Shown here one piece after another: positions 25,876 through 35,279 of a stretch of 64,000 bases of DNA. Positions within the stretch are counted from its first letter, which is position 1, and every line of letters starts with the position of its first letter. A program made the position numbers and the translations under genes. Under the pieces are notes generated by a model. It did no database searches, had not been told where the DNA came from, and worked only from the letters and a program-made list of their open reading frames with translations. This DNA comes from Micromonospora luteifusca. GTDB lineage: Bacteria > Actinomycetota > Actinomycetes > Mycobacteriales > Micromonosporaceae. The stretch covers positions 2,160,001 to 2,224,000 of the forward strand of contig NZ_JAFBBP010000001.1 in the NCBI RefSeq assembly GCF_016907275.1. The letters are read 5' to 3'.

Positions 25876-27360
25876 GTGACCCCCCAGTACGTCGCCGCCA
25901 TCGACCAGGGCACCACCTCCTCGCGGTGCATCGTCTTCGACCGGGCCGGGGAGATCGTCGCCGTGGCCCAGCGCGAACACCGGCAGATCTTTCCCCAGCC
26001 CGGCTGGGTCGAGCACGACGCCGAGGAGATCTGGGACAACGTCCAGCAGGTGATCGCCGAGGCGCTGCGGGCCGCCGGCACCGACGCGGCCGGGCTGGCC
26101 GCCGTCGGCATCACCAACCAGCGGGAGACCACCGTCGTCTGGGACCGGGCCACCGGCCGTCCGGTGGCCAACGCCATCGTCTGGCAGGACACCCGGACCG
26201 GGCCGCTGCTGCGCGAGCTGGCTTCGGCGTACGGCGAGGAGCGGTTCCGCACCCGCACCGGTCTGCCGTTGGCCACCTACTTCGCCGGACCGAAGCTGCG
26301 CTGGCTGCTCGACGAGGTCGACGGCCTGCGCGAGCGTGCCGAGCGCGGCGAGGTGCTCTTCGGCACCATGGACAGCTGGCTGATCTGGAAGCTGACCGGT
26401 GCGCACGTCACCGACGTGACCAACGCCAGCCGGACCATGCTCATGGACCTCACCACCCTCGACTGGGCCCCGGACCTGCTGGACGCGATGGGCGTCCCGC
26501 CGGCGATGCTGCCGGAGATCCGCTGCTCCGCCGAGGTGTACGGCCAGGCCAGCGGCGTGCTCGCCGGAGTGCCGGTGGCCAGCGCACTCGGCGATCAGCA
26601 GGCCGCCCTGTTCGGGCAGACCTGCTTCCAGCCGGGCGAGGCGAAGTGCACCTACGGCACCGGCAGCTTCCTGCTGCTCAACACCGGTGCCAGCCCGGTC
26701 CCGTCCACGCACGGCCTGCTCACCACGGTCGCCTACCGGATCAAGGGCCAACCACCGGCGTACGCCCTGGAGGGCGCGATCGCGGTCACCGGCTCGCTGG
26801 TGCAGTGGTTGCGGGACAACCTCGGGTTGATCTCCACTGCCGCGGAGGTGGAGGAGCTGGCACGCACGGTCGACGACAACGGCGGCTGCTACGTCGTGCC
26901 GGCGTTCTCCGGGCTGTTCGCCCCGCACTGGCGCAGTGACGCGCGTGGCGTGATCGCCGGCCTGACCGGCTACATCACCAAGGGGCACCTGGCGCGGGCG
27001 GTGCTGGAGGCGTCGGCATGGCAGACCCGCGAGGTGGTCGACGCGATGGACGCCGACTCGGACGTGGCGCTGCGCCGCCTCCGGGTGGACGGTGGGATGA
27101 CCGCCAACGGGCTGCTCATGCAGTTCCTCGCGGACGTGCTCGACGTGCCGGTGGTGCGTTCCCGGATCACCGAGACCACCTGTCTGGGCGCCGCGTACGC
27201 GGCCGGTCTGGCGGTCGGCTTCTGGCCCGATCTGGCAACCCTGCGGGCCCAGTGGCGCTCCGACGCGCAGTGGGAGTCGACCATGGCTCCGGAGCTGCGC
27301 GAGGAGGAGCTGCACAACTGGCGCAAGGCCGTGCAGCGCACCCTCGACTGGGTGGAGTGA
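25876..27360 (+). CDS. glpK: Glycerol kinase
   Basis: A 494-residue FGGY-family kinase that phosphorylates glycerol to glycerol-3-phosphate. Signatures: [18 protein letters not shown], the [19 protein letters not shown] stretch, [26 protein letters not shown], and [19 protein letters not shown]. All are as in standard GlpK. It starts at GTG and has no glpF or glpD neighbour, so it is a single-gene unit here. It ends 15 bases from the convergent purC. Confidence 0.95.
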   Translation: MTPQYVAAIDQGTTSSRCIVFDRAGEIVAVAQREHRQIFPQPGWVEHDAEEIWDNVQQVIAEALRAAGTDAAGLAAVGITNQRETTVVWDRATGRPVANAIVWQDTRTGPLLRELASAYGEERFRTRTGLPLATYFAGPKLRWLLDEVDGLRERAERGEVLFGTMDSWLIWKLTGAHVTDVTNASRTMLMDLTTLDWAPDLLDAMGVPPAMLPEIRCSAEVYGQASGVLAGVPVASALGDQQAALFGQTCFQPGEAKCTYGTGSFLLLNTGASPVPSTHGLLTTVAYRIKGQPPAYALEGAIAVTGSLVQWLRDNLGLISTAAEVEELARTVDDNGGCYVVPAFSGLFAPHWRSDARGVIAGLTGYITKGHLARAVLEASAWQTREVVDAMDADSDVALRRLRVDGGMTANGLLMQFLADVLDVPVVRSRITETTCLGAAYAAGLAVGFWPDLATLRAQWRSDAQWESTMAPELREEELHNWRKAVQRTLDWVE

Positions 27361-27375
27361 CCGCCAGCCCGGCGG

Positions 27376-28209
27376 TCACTCCCAGCGGTTGCCGGTCAGC
27401 TTCTCGTAGACGTCGACGTAGCGCGCCCGGGTCGCCTCGACCACCTCGGCCGGCATGTCCGGGGCCGGGCCCTGCTTGTCCCAGCCGCTACCGGTGGCCC
27501 AGTCCCGCACGTACTGCTTGTCGTAGGAGAACTGCACCCGGCCCGGCTGGTACGACTCGGCCGGCCAGAACCGCGACGAGTCGGAGGTGAGCAGCTCGTC
27601 GGCGAGGACCAGCGTGCCGTCCGGCGCCCAGCCCAGCTCGAGCTTGGTGTCGGCGACCAGGATGCCCCGGTCGGCGGCCAGCTCCGCGCCGCGCCGGTAG
27701 ACGTCGAGGGTGATCTGCCGCAGTCGCTCGGCGGTCGCCTGGCCCACCTTGTCCACCACGTCGTCGTACGTGATGGGTTCGTCGTGCTCGCCCATCGGCG
27801 CCTTGCTCGACGGCGTGAAGATCGGCTCGGGCAGGATCGACGCCTCGCCCAGCCCTCGCGGCAGTGGTACGCCGGAGACGGCGCCGGTCCGCTCGTACTC
27901 CCGCAGGCCGCCACCGGTGAGGTAGCCGCGGGCGACGCACTCGACCGGGAGCATGTCCAGCCGCTGGCAGCGGATCGCCCGCCCGGCGAACTCGGCGGGC
28001 ACGTCGGTGGCGGAGATGACGTGGTTTGGCACCAGGTCGGCGAGTTGCTCGAACCACCAGAGCGAGAGGGCGGTGAGCAGGCGACCCTTGTCCGGGATCG
28101 GCGTCGGCAGCGCAACGTCGTAGATCGAGATGCGGTCCGAGGCGACCAGGATCAGGTCGTCGCCATCGGCGTAGACGTCCCGAACCTTGCCCGAGTGCAG
28201 AAGTTCCAC
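27376..28209 (-). CDS. purC: Phosphoribosylaminoimidazole-succinocarboxamide synthase
   Basis: A 277-residue SAICAR synthetase of purine biosynthesis (CAIR + Asp + ATP). Motifs: MELLHSGKVRDVYADGDDL, LVASDRISIYDVALPTPIPD, GGLREYERTGAVSG, and DTKLELGWAPDGTLVLADEL. It resembles the eukaryote/actinobacterial-length form. GTG 28209 is chosen because MELLHSGKVRDVY is the standard N-terminus and AGGG lies upstream; an ATG at 28233 would add eight residues. Confidence 0.93.
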   Translation of the reverse strand: MELLHSGKVRDVYADGDDLILVASDRISIYDVALPTPIPDKGRLLTALSLWWFEQLADLVPNHVISATDVPAEFAGRAIRCQRLDMLPVECVARGYLTGGGLREYERTGAVSGVPLPRGLGEASILPEPIFTPSSKAPMGEHDEPITYDDVVDKVGQATAERLRQITLDVYRRGAELAADRGILVADTKLELGWAPDGTLVLADELLTSDSSRFWPAESYQPGRVQFSYDKQYVRDWATGSGWDKQGPAPDMPAEVVEATRARYVDVYEKLTGNRWE

Positions 28210-28348
28210 GCGCCCTAGTACACCATGTGCCATCGGAGGACCCGAGTCGACCACCCCCACCGGGAGGTGACCGGACGGACGTTGACACCTTCGTGCGCCG
28301 CCTGCGTGAATGGTCCGACCGACGACCCCGCAGGTCCAGGAGAGCCCC

Positions 28349-29680
28349 GTGCCCGTTGTTCGACCCCCGATCGATCGCCTCGGCGCCGACCCGGGCCGGC
28401 GCCGACTGCTCACCGCGCTGCTCGGTGCGCCCCTGCTCGCGTCCGGCGGGCTGGCCGGATGCAGTGACGGCGCCGCCACGTCGACCCAGGACGGGCCGGT
28501 CGAGCTGTCGGTCTTCTGGTGGGGTGGCGCCAAGCGGGCCGAGCTCACCGAGAAGGCGCTGCGGCTCTACTCGGTGCGGAACCCCCGGGTCACCTTCCGG
28601 GTCACCTGGCAGGGTGCCGACGGCTACTACGACCGACTGGCCACACAGGCGGCCGGTGGGAACGTCCCGGACCTGATCCAGATCGACGACGCGATGCTGA
28701 CCGAGTACACGCAACGCAAGATCATTCTCGACCTAACCGACCAGGTCGCCGATCACCGACTGGATCTGCGGGGCCTGTCGGAGGGCCTGATCCGCTACGG
28801 CACGGTGGAGGGGCGGACGATGGCGGTGGCCGGCGGGCAGACCCACGCCGCCGTGGTCTTCAACCGGGACCTGCTGCGGGAGCTGCGCGTGCCGGAGCCA
28901 CGCGGTGGAATGACCTGGGCCGAGTACGTCTCCTGGGCCGAACAGGTCACCGAGGCCAGCGACGGCCAGGTGGCCGGCACCATGGACGCCTCCGGCGACT
29001 ACCGGGCGCTCTGGCTCTGGCTGCGCTCGCAGGGCGGCGAGTTCTACCGGGGCAACCAGCTCGGTTTCGGCGCGGACGAGTTGATCGCGTGGTTCGAGCT
29101 GTGGCAGCGGGCCCGCAGAGGACGGGCCACACCGGGCGCGGCGCTGGTCGAGCAGGCCGACAGCGGAGAGCCGGCCCGGCAGCTGGTGGTGACCGGGTTG
29201 ACCGCCGCGTCCTTCGCCTGGTCGCACCAACTGCCGGAGCTCCAACGACTGACCAAGTCCGAGTTGGGCATCGTCGGCCTCCCCGGCCCGCCGGGCGCTC
29301 AGTGGGCACGGGCGTCCATGTACTGGGCGGCGTTCCGGGGCACCCGCCACCCGGCCGCCGTCACCGACGTGATCAATTTCTTGACCACGAACGGTGAGGC
29401 CGGCACTGTCCTCGGCCACGAGCGTGGGCTGAACGCCAGCCTTCCCGTCCGCCGCTACGCCGAGGGCAGCATCACCGACCCGGCCCAGAAGCGTGTCGCC
29501 GCGTTCGGCGCCAGCATCGACGACCTGCTCGGGCCGGCGCCGGCGCCACCGCCCAAGGGGCACCCCAAGGTGCGCACCCTGCTGGTCACCGCCGCCGAGC
29601 GCATCCGCGTCAAGCGCGACGGCACCCGCGAGGCCACCGCGCGCTTCCTGTCCCAAGCCATCGCGGCCCTCGCGGTGTGA
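28349..29680 (+). CDS. Sugar ABC transporter substrate-binding lipoprotein (orphan)
   Basis: A 443-residue extracytoplasmic binding protein of family 1 type (carbohydrate). The signal peptide has a twin Arg stretch DPGRRRLLTALLG, a hydrophobic core and the lipobox LAGC, so it is lipid-anchored, possibly through Tat export. The mature part begins with a Thr/Asp-rich linker and VELSVFWWGG, then DLIQIDDAMLTEYTQRKIIL and TWAEYVSWAEQ typical of MalE/UgpB-like proteins. GTG 28349 follows AGGAGAG. No permease or ATPase genes are adjacent, so it is an orphan that must borrow another transporter. Confidence 0.82.
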   Translation: MPVVRPPIDRLGADPGRRRLLTALLGAPLLASGGLAGCSDGAATSTQDGPVELSVFWWGGAKRAELTEKALRLYSVRNPRVTFRVTWQGADGYYDRLATQAAGGNVPDLIQIDDAMLTEYTQRKIILDLTDQVADHRLDLRGLSEGLIRYGTVEGRTMAVAGGQTHAAVVFNRDLLRELRVPEPRGGMTWAEYVSWAEQVTEASDGQVAGTMDASGDYRALWLWLRSQGGEFYRGNQLGFGADELIAWFELWQRARRGRATPGAALVEQADSGEPARQLVVTGLTAASFAWSHQLPELQRLTKSELGIVGLPGPPGAQWARASMYWAAFRGTRHPAAVTDVINFLTTNGEAGTVLGHERGLNASLPVRRYAEGSITDPAQKRVAAFGASIDDLLGPAPAPPPKGHPKVRTLLVTAAERIRVKRDGTREATARFLSQAIAALAV

Positions 29681-29686
29681 GCACCG

Positions 29687-29709
29687 GCGGCCGGCTTGGG
29701 GCCGGCCGC
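29687..29709. terminator. GC-rich hairpin after the binding-protein gene
   Basis: GCGGCCGGC (29687-29695) pairs with GCCGGCCGC (29701-29709), flanked by a further CACCG/CGGTG pairing. It lies between convergent genes. Confidence 0.55.
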
Positions 29710-29737
29710 TGGTGACCTGCCGGTGCCTTCGGCCCGG

Positions 29738-29992
29738 TCAGCGGGGCGGGCCGCCCCGGCGGTTGCGGGTCAGACGCAGCACCAGGAACACGATGATCGC
29801 GACGACCACCAGGCAGCAGAGCAATCCGAGGAAACCGAAGCCGCCGCCGCCGCCGCGTCGCCGCCGGACGGCTTCCACCACCAACTCGCCGGTGCCCGTC
29901 GATGCCCATGCCGCGACGGGCACGAAGACCGCGAGTACGACCGCACCGAGGACGGCGCTCAGCCGGCCCCACCACTTACCAAAAGAAGACAT
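29738..29992 (-). CDS. Small two-helix membrane protein
   Basis: An 84-residue protein, no family recognised. ATG 29992 follows AGGATGGGCAC. There are two hydrophobic helices: LSAVLGAVVLAVFVPVAAW near the N-terminus, perhaps a cleavable signal or anchor, and FGFLGLLCCLVVVAIIVFLV near the C-terminus, followed by the basic tail RLTRNRRGG. A glycine run (GGGGGFGF) precedes the second helix. It stands alone next to the tRNA genes. Confidence 0.6.
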   Translation of the reverse strand: MSSFGKWWGRLSAVLGAVVLAVFVPVAAWASTGTGELVVEAVRRRRGGGGGFGFLGLLCCLVVVAIIVFLVLRLTRNRRGGPPR

Positions 29993-30116
29993 GTGCCCAT
30001 CCTCGCCGAAGGGCGCAACCTGGGCACGTCGGTCCACACCGAAATCATGGGATAGGGCGCTCAATGCCGGCGAGCCGGTCCGCCGGGCTCGGACGAGGAG
30101 CTCGCGGCCCGGAAAG

Positions 30117-30158
30117 GGATCAAGGCCCCGTCCCATGATCGGGACGAGGCCTTGATCC
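30117..30158 (-). terminator. Terminator of the first tRNA-fMet
   Basis: An 18-bp stem (30117-30134 with 30141-30158, one wobble) lies 12 bases beyond the tRNA 3' end; CTTTCC follows on the minus strand. Confidence 0.7.
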
Positions 30159-30170
30159 TTACTTCCTTCG

Positions 30171-30244
30171 TAGCGGGGACAGGATTTGAACCTGCGACCT
30201 CTGGGTTATGAGCCCAGCGAGCTACCGAGCTGCTCCACCCCGCG
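30171..30244 (-). tRNA. tRNA-Met(CAT), initiator type, copy 1
   Basis: A 74-base cloverleaf on the minus strand with anticodon CAT in loop CTCATAA. The anticodon stem CTGGG/CCCAG has the three G-C pairs that mark initiator tRNA, and the first base C1 faces T72 without pairing, another initiator mark. CCA is not encoded. TAAGGT lies 17 bases before the 5' end as a probable -10 element. The sequence is identical to the second copy at 30391-30464. Confidence 0.93.
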
Positions 30245-30339
30245 TCGACTGGTTAACCTTAACCCACCCGTTCCGGCGATGATCAGCGGGGGTCCCAAGG
30301 CGTCCCCACCGCTGCGGAACCCGTGCCGAACAATGTCGA

Positions 30340-30371
30340 AAGCCCGCCTCCGGTAATCCGGAGACGGGCTT
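30340..30371 (-). terminator. Terminator of the second tRNA-fMet
   Basis: A 14-bp stem (30340-30353 with 30358-30371, one mismatch) with loop TAAT, 19 bases beyond the 3' end of the upstream tRNA and before the other tRNA's promoter. Confidence 0.65.
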
Positions 30372-30390
30372 CGAACTGGTGTTTCTCTCG

Positions 30391-30464
30391 TAGCGGGGAC
30401 AGGATTTGAACCTGCGACCTCTGGGTTATGAGCCCAGCGAGCTACCGAGCTGCTCCACCCCGCG
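30391..30464 (-). tRNA. tRNA-Met(CAT), initiator type, copy 2
   Basis: Identical over 74 bases to copy 1, including the GGG/CCC anticodon stem and the C1/T72 mismatch. TACGGT lies at the same distance before the 5' end as TAAGGT does in copy 1 (shared pattern TAxGGTTA), so each gene seems to have its own promoter and terminator. Two identical copies probably set the dosage of initiator tRNA. Confidence 0.93.
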
Positions 30465-30548
30465 TCGGCTCAGTAACCGTAGCGCACCACCCCCGGCCCC
30501 CGCAAAACGACAACCGAATCCGCCGGATCGCGGTCCGGCACACGCAGG

Positions 30549-31493
30549 TCAGCCGAGCCACGCCTCGATGGCGGCGACCGCTCGGCGACTGTCCGTGTCG
30601 ACCTGTGTCCGCGGGCTGGACCCGGTCTCCCAGCCGATCTCCCAGAGGACGGTCACGACGTCGCCGACCCGGATCACCCGAACCAGCCGGACCTCGTCAC
30701 CGCCGGTCGGGTCGCCGTTGATGTCCAGATTCGGCTTCCGCGTCTCGAACAGCACCGACTCGTCGCCGTACCCGTCGCTGCTCAGCAGCCGCTGCCTGCT
30801 CACCACCGACGCGTCGCCTGCCGGCTTCTCCTGCTCCGGGCAGTCGCGCACCGCCCGGCGCAGCTCGTCCAGCGCGTCGTCGGCACGCCCTTCCCGGTAG
30901 ATGGTGATGGTGTTCCTGTAGGTGCCATCCTCGCCGACGCTGCCATCCGCTGCGTTCCTCCCCGGAGTTTTCGCCAGCTTGTAGACCAGGGACCGGGTCC
31001 GACGCTGCACGATCGCCGACTCGCTCGGGTAGCGGGCGTCGCACAGTCCCGGCAGCACGTCCCCATTGAGGAACCTCGGCTTGATGCTGGTCTGGTTCGC
31101 CGACGCGAGAGCGAAGAACGCCCGATCCGGGATGCTGACCGGAGTGTGTGGAGGCGCCGCGCTGGTGCCACGCGGAGACGCGGGGGTCGTACCCGGGGGT
31201 CGGCCGGGCGTGGACGGCGGGGCGGACGGCGACGGCGAACCGGCAGTCGCACTTGGAGCGGGGATCGTCGGTGTGTCAGCCGGCAAGGGCCCGGTCCCGG
31301 GCGGCGGCATGGCAACCACCTGGGTACCGATCACGACGCCACCCACCACCAGCGCCACGGCCAGGATGCCTCCGGCTGCACGGAGCCGCGCCGTCCGGTC
31401 GGCCCGCCGCCGCAACACGCTGGGGACGCCCAGGTCGCAAGCGTCAGCGTCGACGGCGAGGCGCTGATACATCTCAGAAAGTTCACGCGACAT
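30549..31493 (-). CDS. Membrane protein, probable anti-sigma partner of the SigE-family factor
   Basis: A 314-residue single-pass protein. Residues 1-38 are cytoplasmic and charged, residues about 39-60 form a helix (AGGILAVALVVGGVVIGTQVV), and then comes a Pro/Ser/Thr-rich linker of about 65 residues and a globular extracytoplasmic domain with two cysteines (GLCDARYP, RDCPEQ). Its start overlaps the end of the sigma factor gene by 11 bases, so they are co-translated. By position and topology it should be the sensor or anti-sigma factor of the pair, but no zinc HxxxCxxC motif is present. Confidence 0.65.
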   Translation of the reverse strand: MSRELSEMYQRLAVDADACDLGVPSVLRRRADRTARLRAAGGILAVALVVGGVVIGTQVVAMPPPGTGPLPADTPTIPAPSATAGSPSPSAPPSTPGRPPGTTPASPRGTSAAPPHTPVSIPDRAFFALASANQTSIKPRFLNGDVLPGLCDARYPSESAIVQRRTRSLVYKLAKTPGRNAADGSVGEDGTYRNTITIYREGRADDALDELRRAVRDCPEQEKPAGDASVVSRQRLLSSDGYGDESVLFETRKPNLDINGDPTGGDEVRLVRVIRVGDVVTVLWEIGWETGSSPRTQVDTDSRRAVAAIEAWLG

Positions 31494-31992
31494 CAGTGGC
31501 CTCCAGTTCCACGTTGGCGAGATCGGGCAGCAACGCGGCGAGCCGGGACCGGCCGCGGGAAAGCCAGGACTTCACCGTGCCGACGGGTACGCCGACCTCA
31601 GTGGCGATCTCGTCCACCGACTTGTCGAACAGGTAGTGCAGAGCCAACGCCTGCCGCTGGTTCGCCGGCACCTGGCGCAGAGCCTGAAGCAGCAGCACGC
31701 TGTCCTCACTGGGCGGTCCGACCGTCGGTGGCGGCCCCGCCAACCGCAGCGCCCCGCGCAAGGTGCGCAACCGACGCCAGCGATCTGTCGCCAACCGCGT
31801 CACCACCAGCCGCAACCACGCCTCCGGCGCAGGGTGCGCCGACAGCCGCCCCCAGTGCCGCCAGGCCCGGGTGTACGCCTCCTGCACCAGGTCCTGCGCC
31901 TCACCGTGGTCACCGGCCACCGCATAGCCGTACCTCGCCATCCGCCGCGAAGTGCTGCGGTAGAACTCATCGAAGCTCTGCGCGTCCCGCAC
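31483..31992 (-). CDS. SigE-family ECF RNA polymerase sigma factor
   Basis: A 169-residue ECF sigma factor of the small SigE family common in Micromonosporaceae and streptomycetes. Region 2: FDEFYRSTSRRMARYGYAVA, GEAQDLVQEAYTRAWRHW; region 4: PANQRQALALHYLFDKSVDE and GVPVGTVKSWLSRGRSRLAA. GTG 31992 is preferred (AGGGAG upstream, and family length). It is coupled to the downstream membrane protein, which probably controls it. Its targets are unknown. Confidence 0.88.
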   Translation of the reverse strand: MRDAQSFDEFYRSTSRRMARYGYAVAGDHGEAQDLVQEAYTRAWRHWGRLSAHPAPEAWLRLVVTRLATDRWRRLRTLRGALRLAGPPPTVGPPSEDSVLLLQALRQVPANQRQALALHYLFDKSVDEIATEVGVPVGTVKSWLSRGRSRLAALLPDLANVELEATDVA

Positions 31993-32107
31993 GAATGTCT
32001 CCCTCGTTCCCACCCCGTTGACTTGAGGACGGGCGACCGGTGTCACAGGTTGCGGGTCGGCCGGACCTTTCGGCGAGGCACATGAGGGGGCACAAGTCCG
32101 GACACGG

Positions 32108-32156
32108 CGGAGCCCCCGCCGTCAGGACCGGATGTGGTCCGACGACGAGGGCTCCG
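32108..32156 (-). terminator. Hairpin after the UPF0182 gene
   Basis: CGGAGCCC...GTC (32108-32123) pairs with GAC...GGGCTCCG (32141-32156), with a secondary GGACC/GGTCC pairing in the loop. It lies 24 bases beyond the gene's stop. Confidence 0.6.
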
Positions 32157-32180
32157 AGACGAACTCCCGGCGGTGGAGGG

Positions 32181-35100
32181 TCAGCCGCCGACGCTCGGGC
32201 TGACGCTCGGCGACGGGCCTCCGCTGGGCGTACCGGACGTGTTGCCGGCCTGCTGCGCCTGTTGGAACGCGGTGAGCGCCTCGTCCAGCGCCTTGAGCGC
32301 GCGGCCGTACCGCTCGAAGTCGCCGGACGTCTGCGCGGCCCGGACCTCGGTGATCGCGGTCTGCACCCGGTCCGCGGCGACGGCCAGGTCACCGGTCGGC
32401 GGCGGGTTGCCGGTGCCGGCGCTCGGCGTCGCCGTCGGAGTGGGAGTCGGAGTGGCCGGGGTCGTCGGATTGCCCCCGGTGGTCGGGGGCGGCGACGTGC
32501 CCTGCCCGGCCTTCTTGCCCTGCTCGACCAACTGCTTGATGCCGTCGTTGATGTTGTCGGCGAGCGCCACGAAGGAGCCACCGTCACCGTAGGAGAGCAG
32601 CACCTTCTGCAGCAGCGGGTACGCGTCCTGCTGGTTGCTCTTCACATAGACCGGCTCGACGTAGAGCATCCCGTCGGCGAACGGCAGCGAGAGCAGGTTG
32701 CCGTACTGCACCTGCGCCTGGTTGCTGGAGAGCAGGTTGAGCTGCTGACGGATGTTGGCGTTGTTGGTCATCTGCTGGTGCACCTGCACCGGGCCGGAGA
32801 TCCGGGTCTGATCCGGCAACTCCAGCACCTCCAGCCGTGGCTTCCCCTCGACGTACGACCCGGAGATCAGCGCGGCGAGGTTCTGCCGGCCGTTCGGGGT
32901 GACCGCCGAGGTGAGCTGGAACCGCGGGCTCTCCTGCCCCGGGAACTGGGTGAAGAGGTAGTACGGGGGCTGCTTCTGGCCGCTGTCCGGAGCGTCCGGC
33001 ACATTGGGCACCTGCCAGAAGTCCTGCGCGGAGTAGAAGTCGCCCGGGTTGGTCACGTGGAACTTGGTGAGCAGGTTGCGCTGCACCTTGAACATATCCG
33101 CCGGGTAGCGCAGATGCTCGGTCAGCTCGACCGGGATGTCCGCCTTCGGCAGCACCAGGTCACCACCGAACGCCTTGTTCCAGGCCTTGAGCACCGGGTC
33201 GGTGTCGTCGTACTCGTAGAGCTTCACGGTGCCGTCGTACGCGTCGACGGTGGCCTTCACCGAGTTCCGCATGTAGTTGACGTTCTCCCGGGCCAGCTGG
33301 AAAGTGCCCCGGTTGGTCAACTCGTCGGTGGTCTCGGTCTGCAGGTTGACCCGCTCGGCGTACGGGTAGGTGGCCGCCGTGGTGTAGCCGTCGACGATCC
33401 ACTGCACCCGACCGGCGACAACTGCCGGGTACGGGTCGCCGTCCAGGGTGAGGAACGGCGCGACCTTCTCCACCCGGTCCCGCGGGTTACGCACGTAGAG
33501 GAGCCGGGAGTCCTTGTTGACCGCCTCGGAGAGCAGGAAGTTCGACTCCTGCTCCTTGATGGCGTACAGCAGCCGTCGGGTGAAGGAACCGATCTTGACG
33601 CCGCCCTCACCGGTGTAGGTGTAGGACTCGCCGCCACCCTCACCGACCGGCCGGTCGAACTCGGCCTTCTTGTTCGGGTCGGCCTGACCGACGATCGCGT
33701 AGTCGTCGGCCGCCATCCGCTCGCCGTAGTAGATGCGCGGCTGCTTGGCCGGGATCTGCTCGGTCTGCGAGGAGCACGCTTCCTGGGTCTTCTCCCCCAG
33801 GAAACCGGAGACGAAGAACGGTTGCCCGCCGCAGACCACCTGGTTGGCCGGCGCGGCCACCAGCCCGTACCCGTGGGTGTAGACGGTGTGCCGGTTGATC
33901 CAGGTGTTCTGCTGGTCGGTCAGCTCGCCGTAGTTGATTTCCCGGACGCCGACCACGTAGTCGGAGACCGTCCCGTTCACCCCGTAGCGGTCGATGTCCA
34001 GCTTGGGGCCGAAGTCGTAGAAGCCACGCACCTGCTGAAGCTGGGTGTACGTCTCGCTGACCAGCTGCGGATCGAGCAGCCGCACATTCGACACCACCGA
34101 GGTGTCGGTGGCCAGGTTCCCCGGTGGGGTGAGGTTGCTCGCCGCGTACGGGGTCGTCTCGGTGGCTCCCAACCCGAACGCCGCCCGCGTCGCCTCGATG
34201 CTGCGCTGGATGTACGGCGCTTCCTTGTCCTTGGCGCTCGGCTTGACCTCGAAGGTCTGCACCGCCCAGGGGTAGATGCCGCCGATGGCCACCGCGGACA
34301 CGCCGAGCAGTGCCAGCGAGATCCCCGGCCAGACCAGGTTCCGCATCCAGGCGTTGGAGAAGACGACGATCGCGATCGCCACCACGATCGAGATGTAGGC
34401 CAGGATCTCCTTCGCCGGCAGCAGCGCGTTGACGTCGGCGTAGCCGGCGCCGTACAACTTGGCGCCCTCGTTGTACTCCAGCAACATCGCTCGCCGGTCC
34501 AGCACGTACGCGATGGCCTTCAACAGCACGAAGACCGCGATCAGGCTGCTCAGGTGCGCGCGAGCCGCGTTGCTCATCCGGTCCCCGACGCCCTGCAGGC
34601 GGACCCCGCCGAAGAGGTAGTGCACCGCCAGCGCACCGATCACGGCCAGCACCACCGCGGTGAAGGCCACTCCGAGCAGGTACCGCCAGAACGGCAGTTG
34701 GAAGACGTAGAAGCCGATGTCCACCCCGAACTCCGGGTCCTTGATCCCGAAGTCACCGCCGTTGCGGAAGAGCAGCCACTGGTTCCACCGGTTCTGCGCG
34801 GAGAGACCAGCGAAGAGCCCAACCACCGCGGCGGTCAACAGGATCCAGGTGCCGAGTCGCGGGCTGAGCGCGATCCGATAGCGCTCCAGCGTCGCCTGCT
34901 CCACGGAGTGCGGACGCAGTCGCGGGCGCAGACGGTGGGCCAGCCACAGGTTGCCACCGACGACCACCGCCATGCCGAGACCGATGGCGAGGAAGAGCAA
35001 CAGCCGGGTGAGCAGGACACCGGTGAAGACCTCGGTGTAGCGGACCTCGTCGAACCAGAGCCAGTCGGTCCACGCCTGGACACCCCAGCCCAGCAGGGTG

Positions 35101-35183
35101 AAGAGCACGAACACCCCGACCAGGACAGCGATGGTGACGCGCCCGCGCCGGCTCATCCTCGGAAGGGGGCTGCTGCTACGCAT
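32181..35183 (-). CDS. UPF0182-family integral membrane protein
   Basis: A 1000-residue protein. The N-terminal ~300 residues hold about seven membrane helices; the first starts at RVTIAVLVGVFVLFTLLGWG. A large extracytoplasmic domain follows (about 330-880), with blocks such as YGYGLVAAPANQ, QIPAKQPRIYYGERM and FADGMLYVEPVYVKS typical of the family. The tail is Pro/Thr-rich and ends in a short helix. ATG 35183 is chosen over GTG 35189. The function of UPF0182 is unknown. The PDZ-protease gene lies 97 bases upstream on the same strand, an arrangement also remembered for Rv3193c-Rv3194c. Confidence 0.88.
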   Translation of the reverse strand: MRSSSPLPRMSRRGRVTIAVLVGVFVLFTLLGWGVQAWTDWLWFDEVRYTEVFTGVLLTRLLLFLAIGLGMAVVVGGNLWLAHRLRPRLRPHSVEQATLERYRIALSPRLGTWILLTAAVVGLFAGLSAQNRWNQWLLFRNGGDFGIKDPEFGVDIGFYVFQLPFWRYLLGVAFTAVVLAVIGALAVHYLFGGVRLQGVGDRMSNAARAHLSSLIAVFVLLKAIAYVLDRRAMLLEYNEGAKLYGAGYADVNALLPAKEILAYISIVVAIAIVVFSNAWMRNLVWPGISLALLGVSAVAIGGIYPWAVQTFEVKPSAKDKEAPYIQRSIEATRAAFGLGATETTPYAASNLTPPGNLATDTSVVSNVRLLDPQLVSETYTQLQQVRGFYDFGPKLDIDRYGVNGTVSDYVVGVREINYGELTDQQNTWINRHTVYTHGYGLVAAPANQVVCGGQPFFVSGFLGEKTQEACSSQTEQIPAKQPRIYYGERMAADDYAIVGQADPNKKAEFDRPVGEGGGESYTYTGEGGVKIGSFTRRLLYAIKEQESNFLLSEAVNKDSRLLYVRNPRDRVEKVAPFLTLDGDPYPAVVAGRVQWIVDGYTTAATYPYAERVNLQTETTDELTNRGTFQLARENVNYMRNSVKATVDAYDGTVKLYEYDDTDPVLKAWNKAFGGDLVLPKADIPVELTEHLRYPADMFKVQRNLLTKFHVTNPGDFYSAQDFWQVPNVPDAPDSGQKQPPYYLFTQFPGQESPRFQLTSAVTPNGRQNLAALISGSYVEGKPRLEVLELPDQTRISGPVQVHQQMTNNANIRQQLNLLSSNQAQVQYGNLLSLPFADGMLYVEPVYVKSNQQDAYPLLQKVLLSYGDGGSFVALADNINDGIKQLVEQGKKAGQGTSPPPTTGGNPTTPATPTPTPTATPSAGTGNPPPTGDLAVAADRVQTAITEVRAAQTSGDFERYGRALKALDEALTAFQQAQQAGNTSGTPSGGPSPSVSPSVGG

Positions 35184-35279
35184 GACCACTGTTGGCTCCG
35201 CACGCTCGATGTGATCGGCTCCGACCAGGCACCCAGAGTACGGGGTGTTCCTGAGCGTGTCGGGGCACGGTCACACCGG

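Noticed and set aside
30117..30464. Attachment site of an integrative element at the tRNA genes
   Set aside because: Both tRNA genes are whole and identical, and there is no integrase or foreign gene nearby; the repeat is simply a gene duplication.
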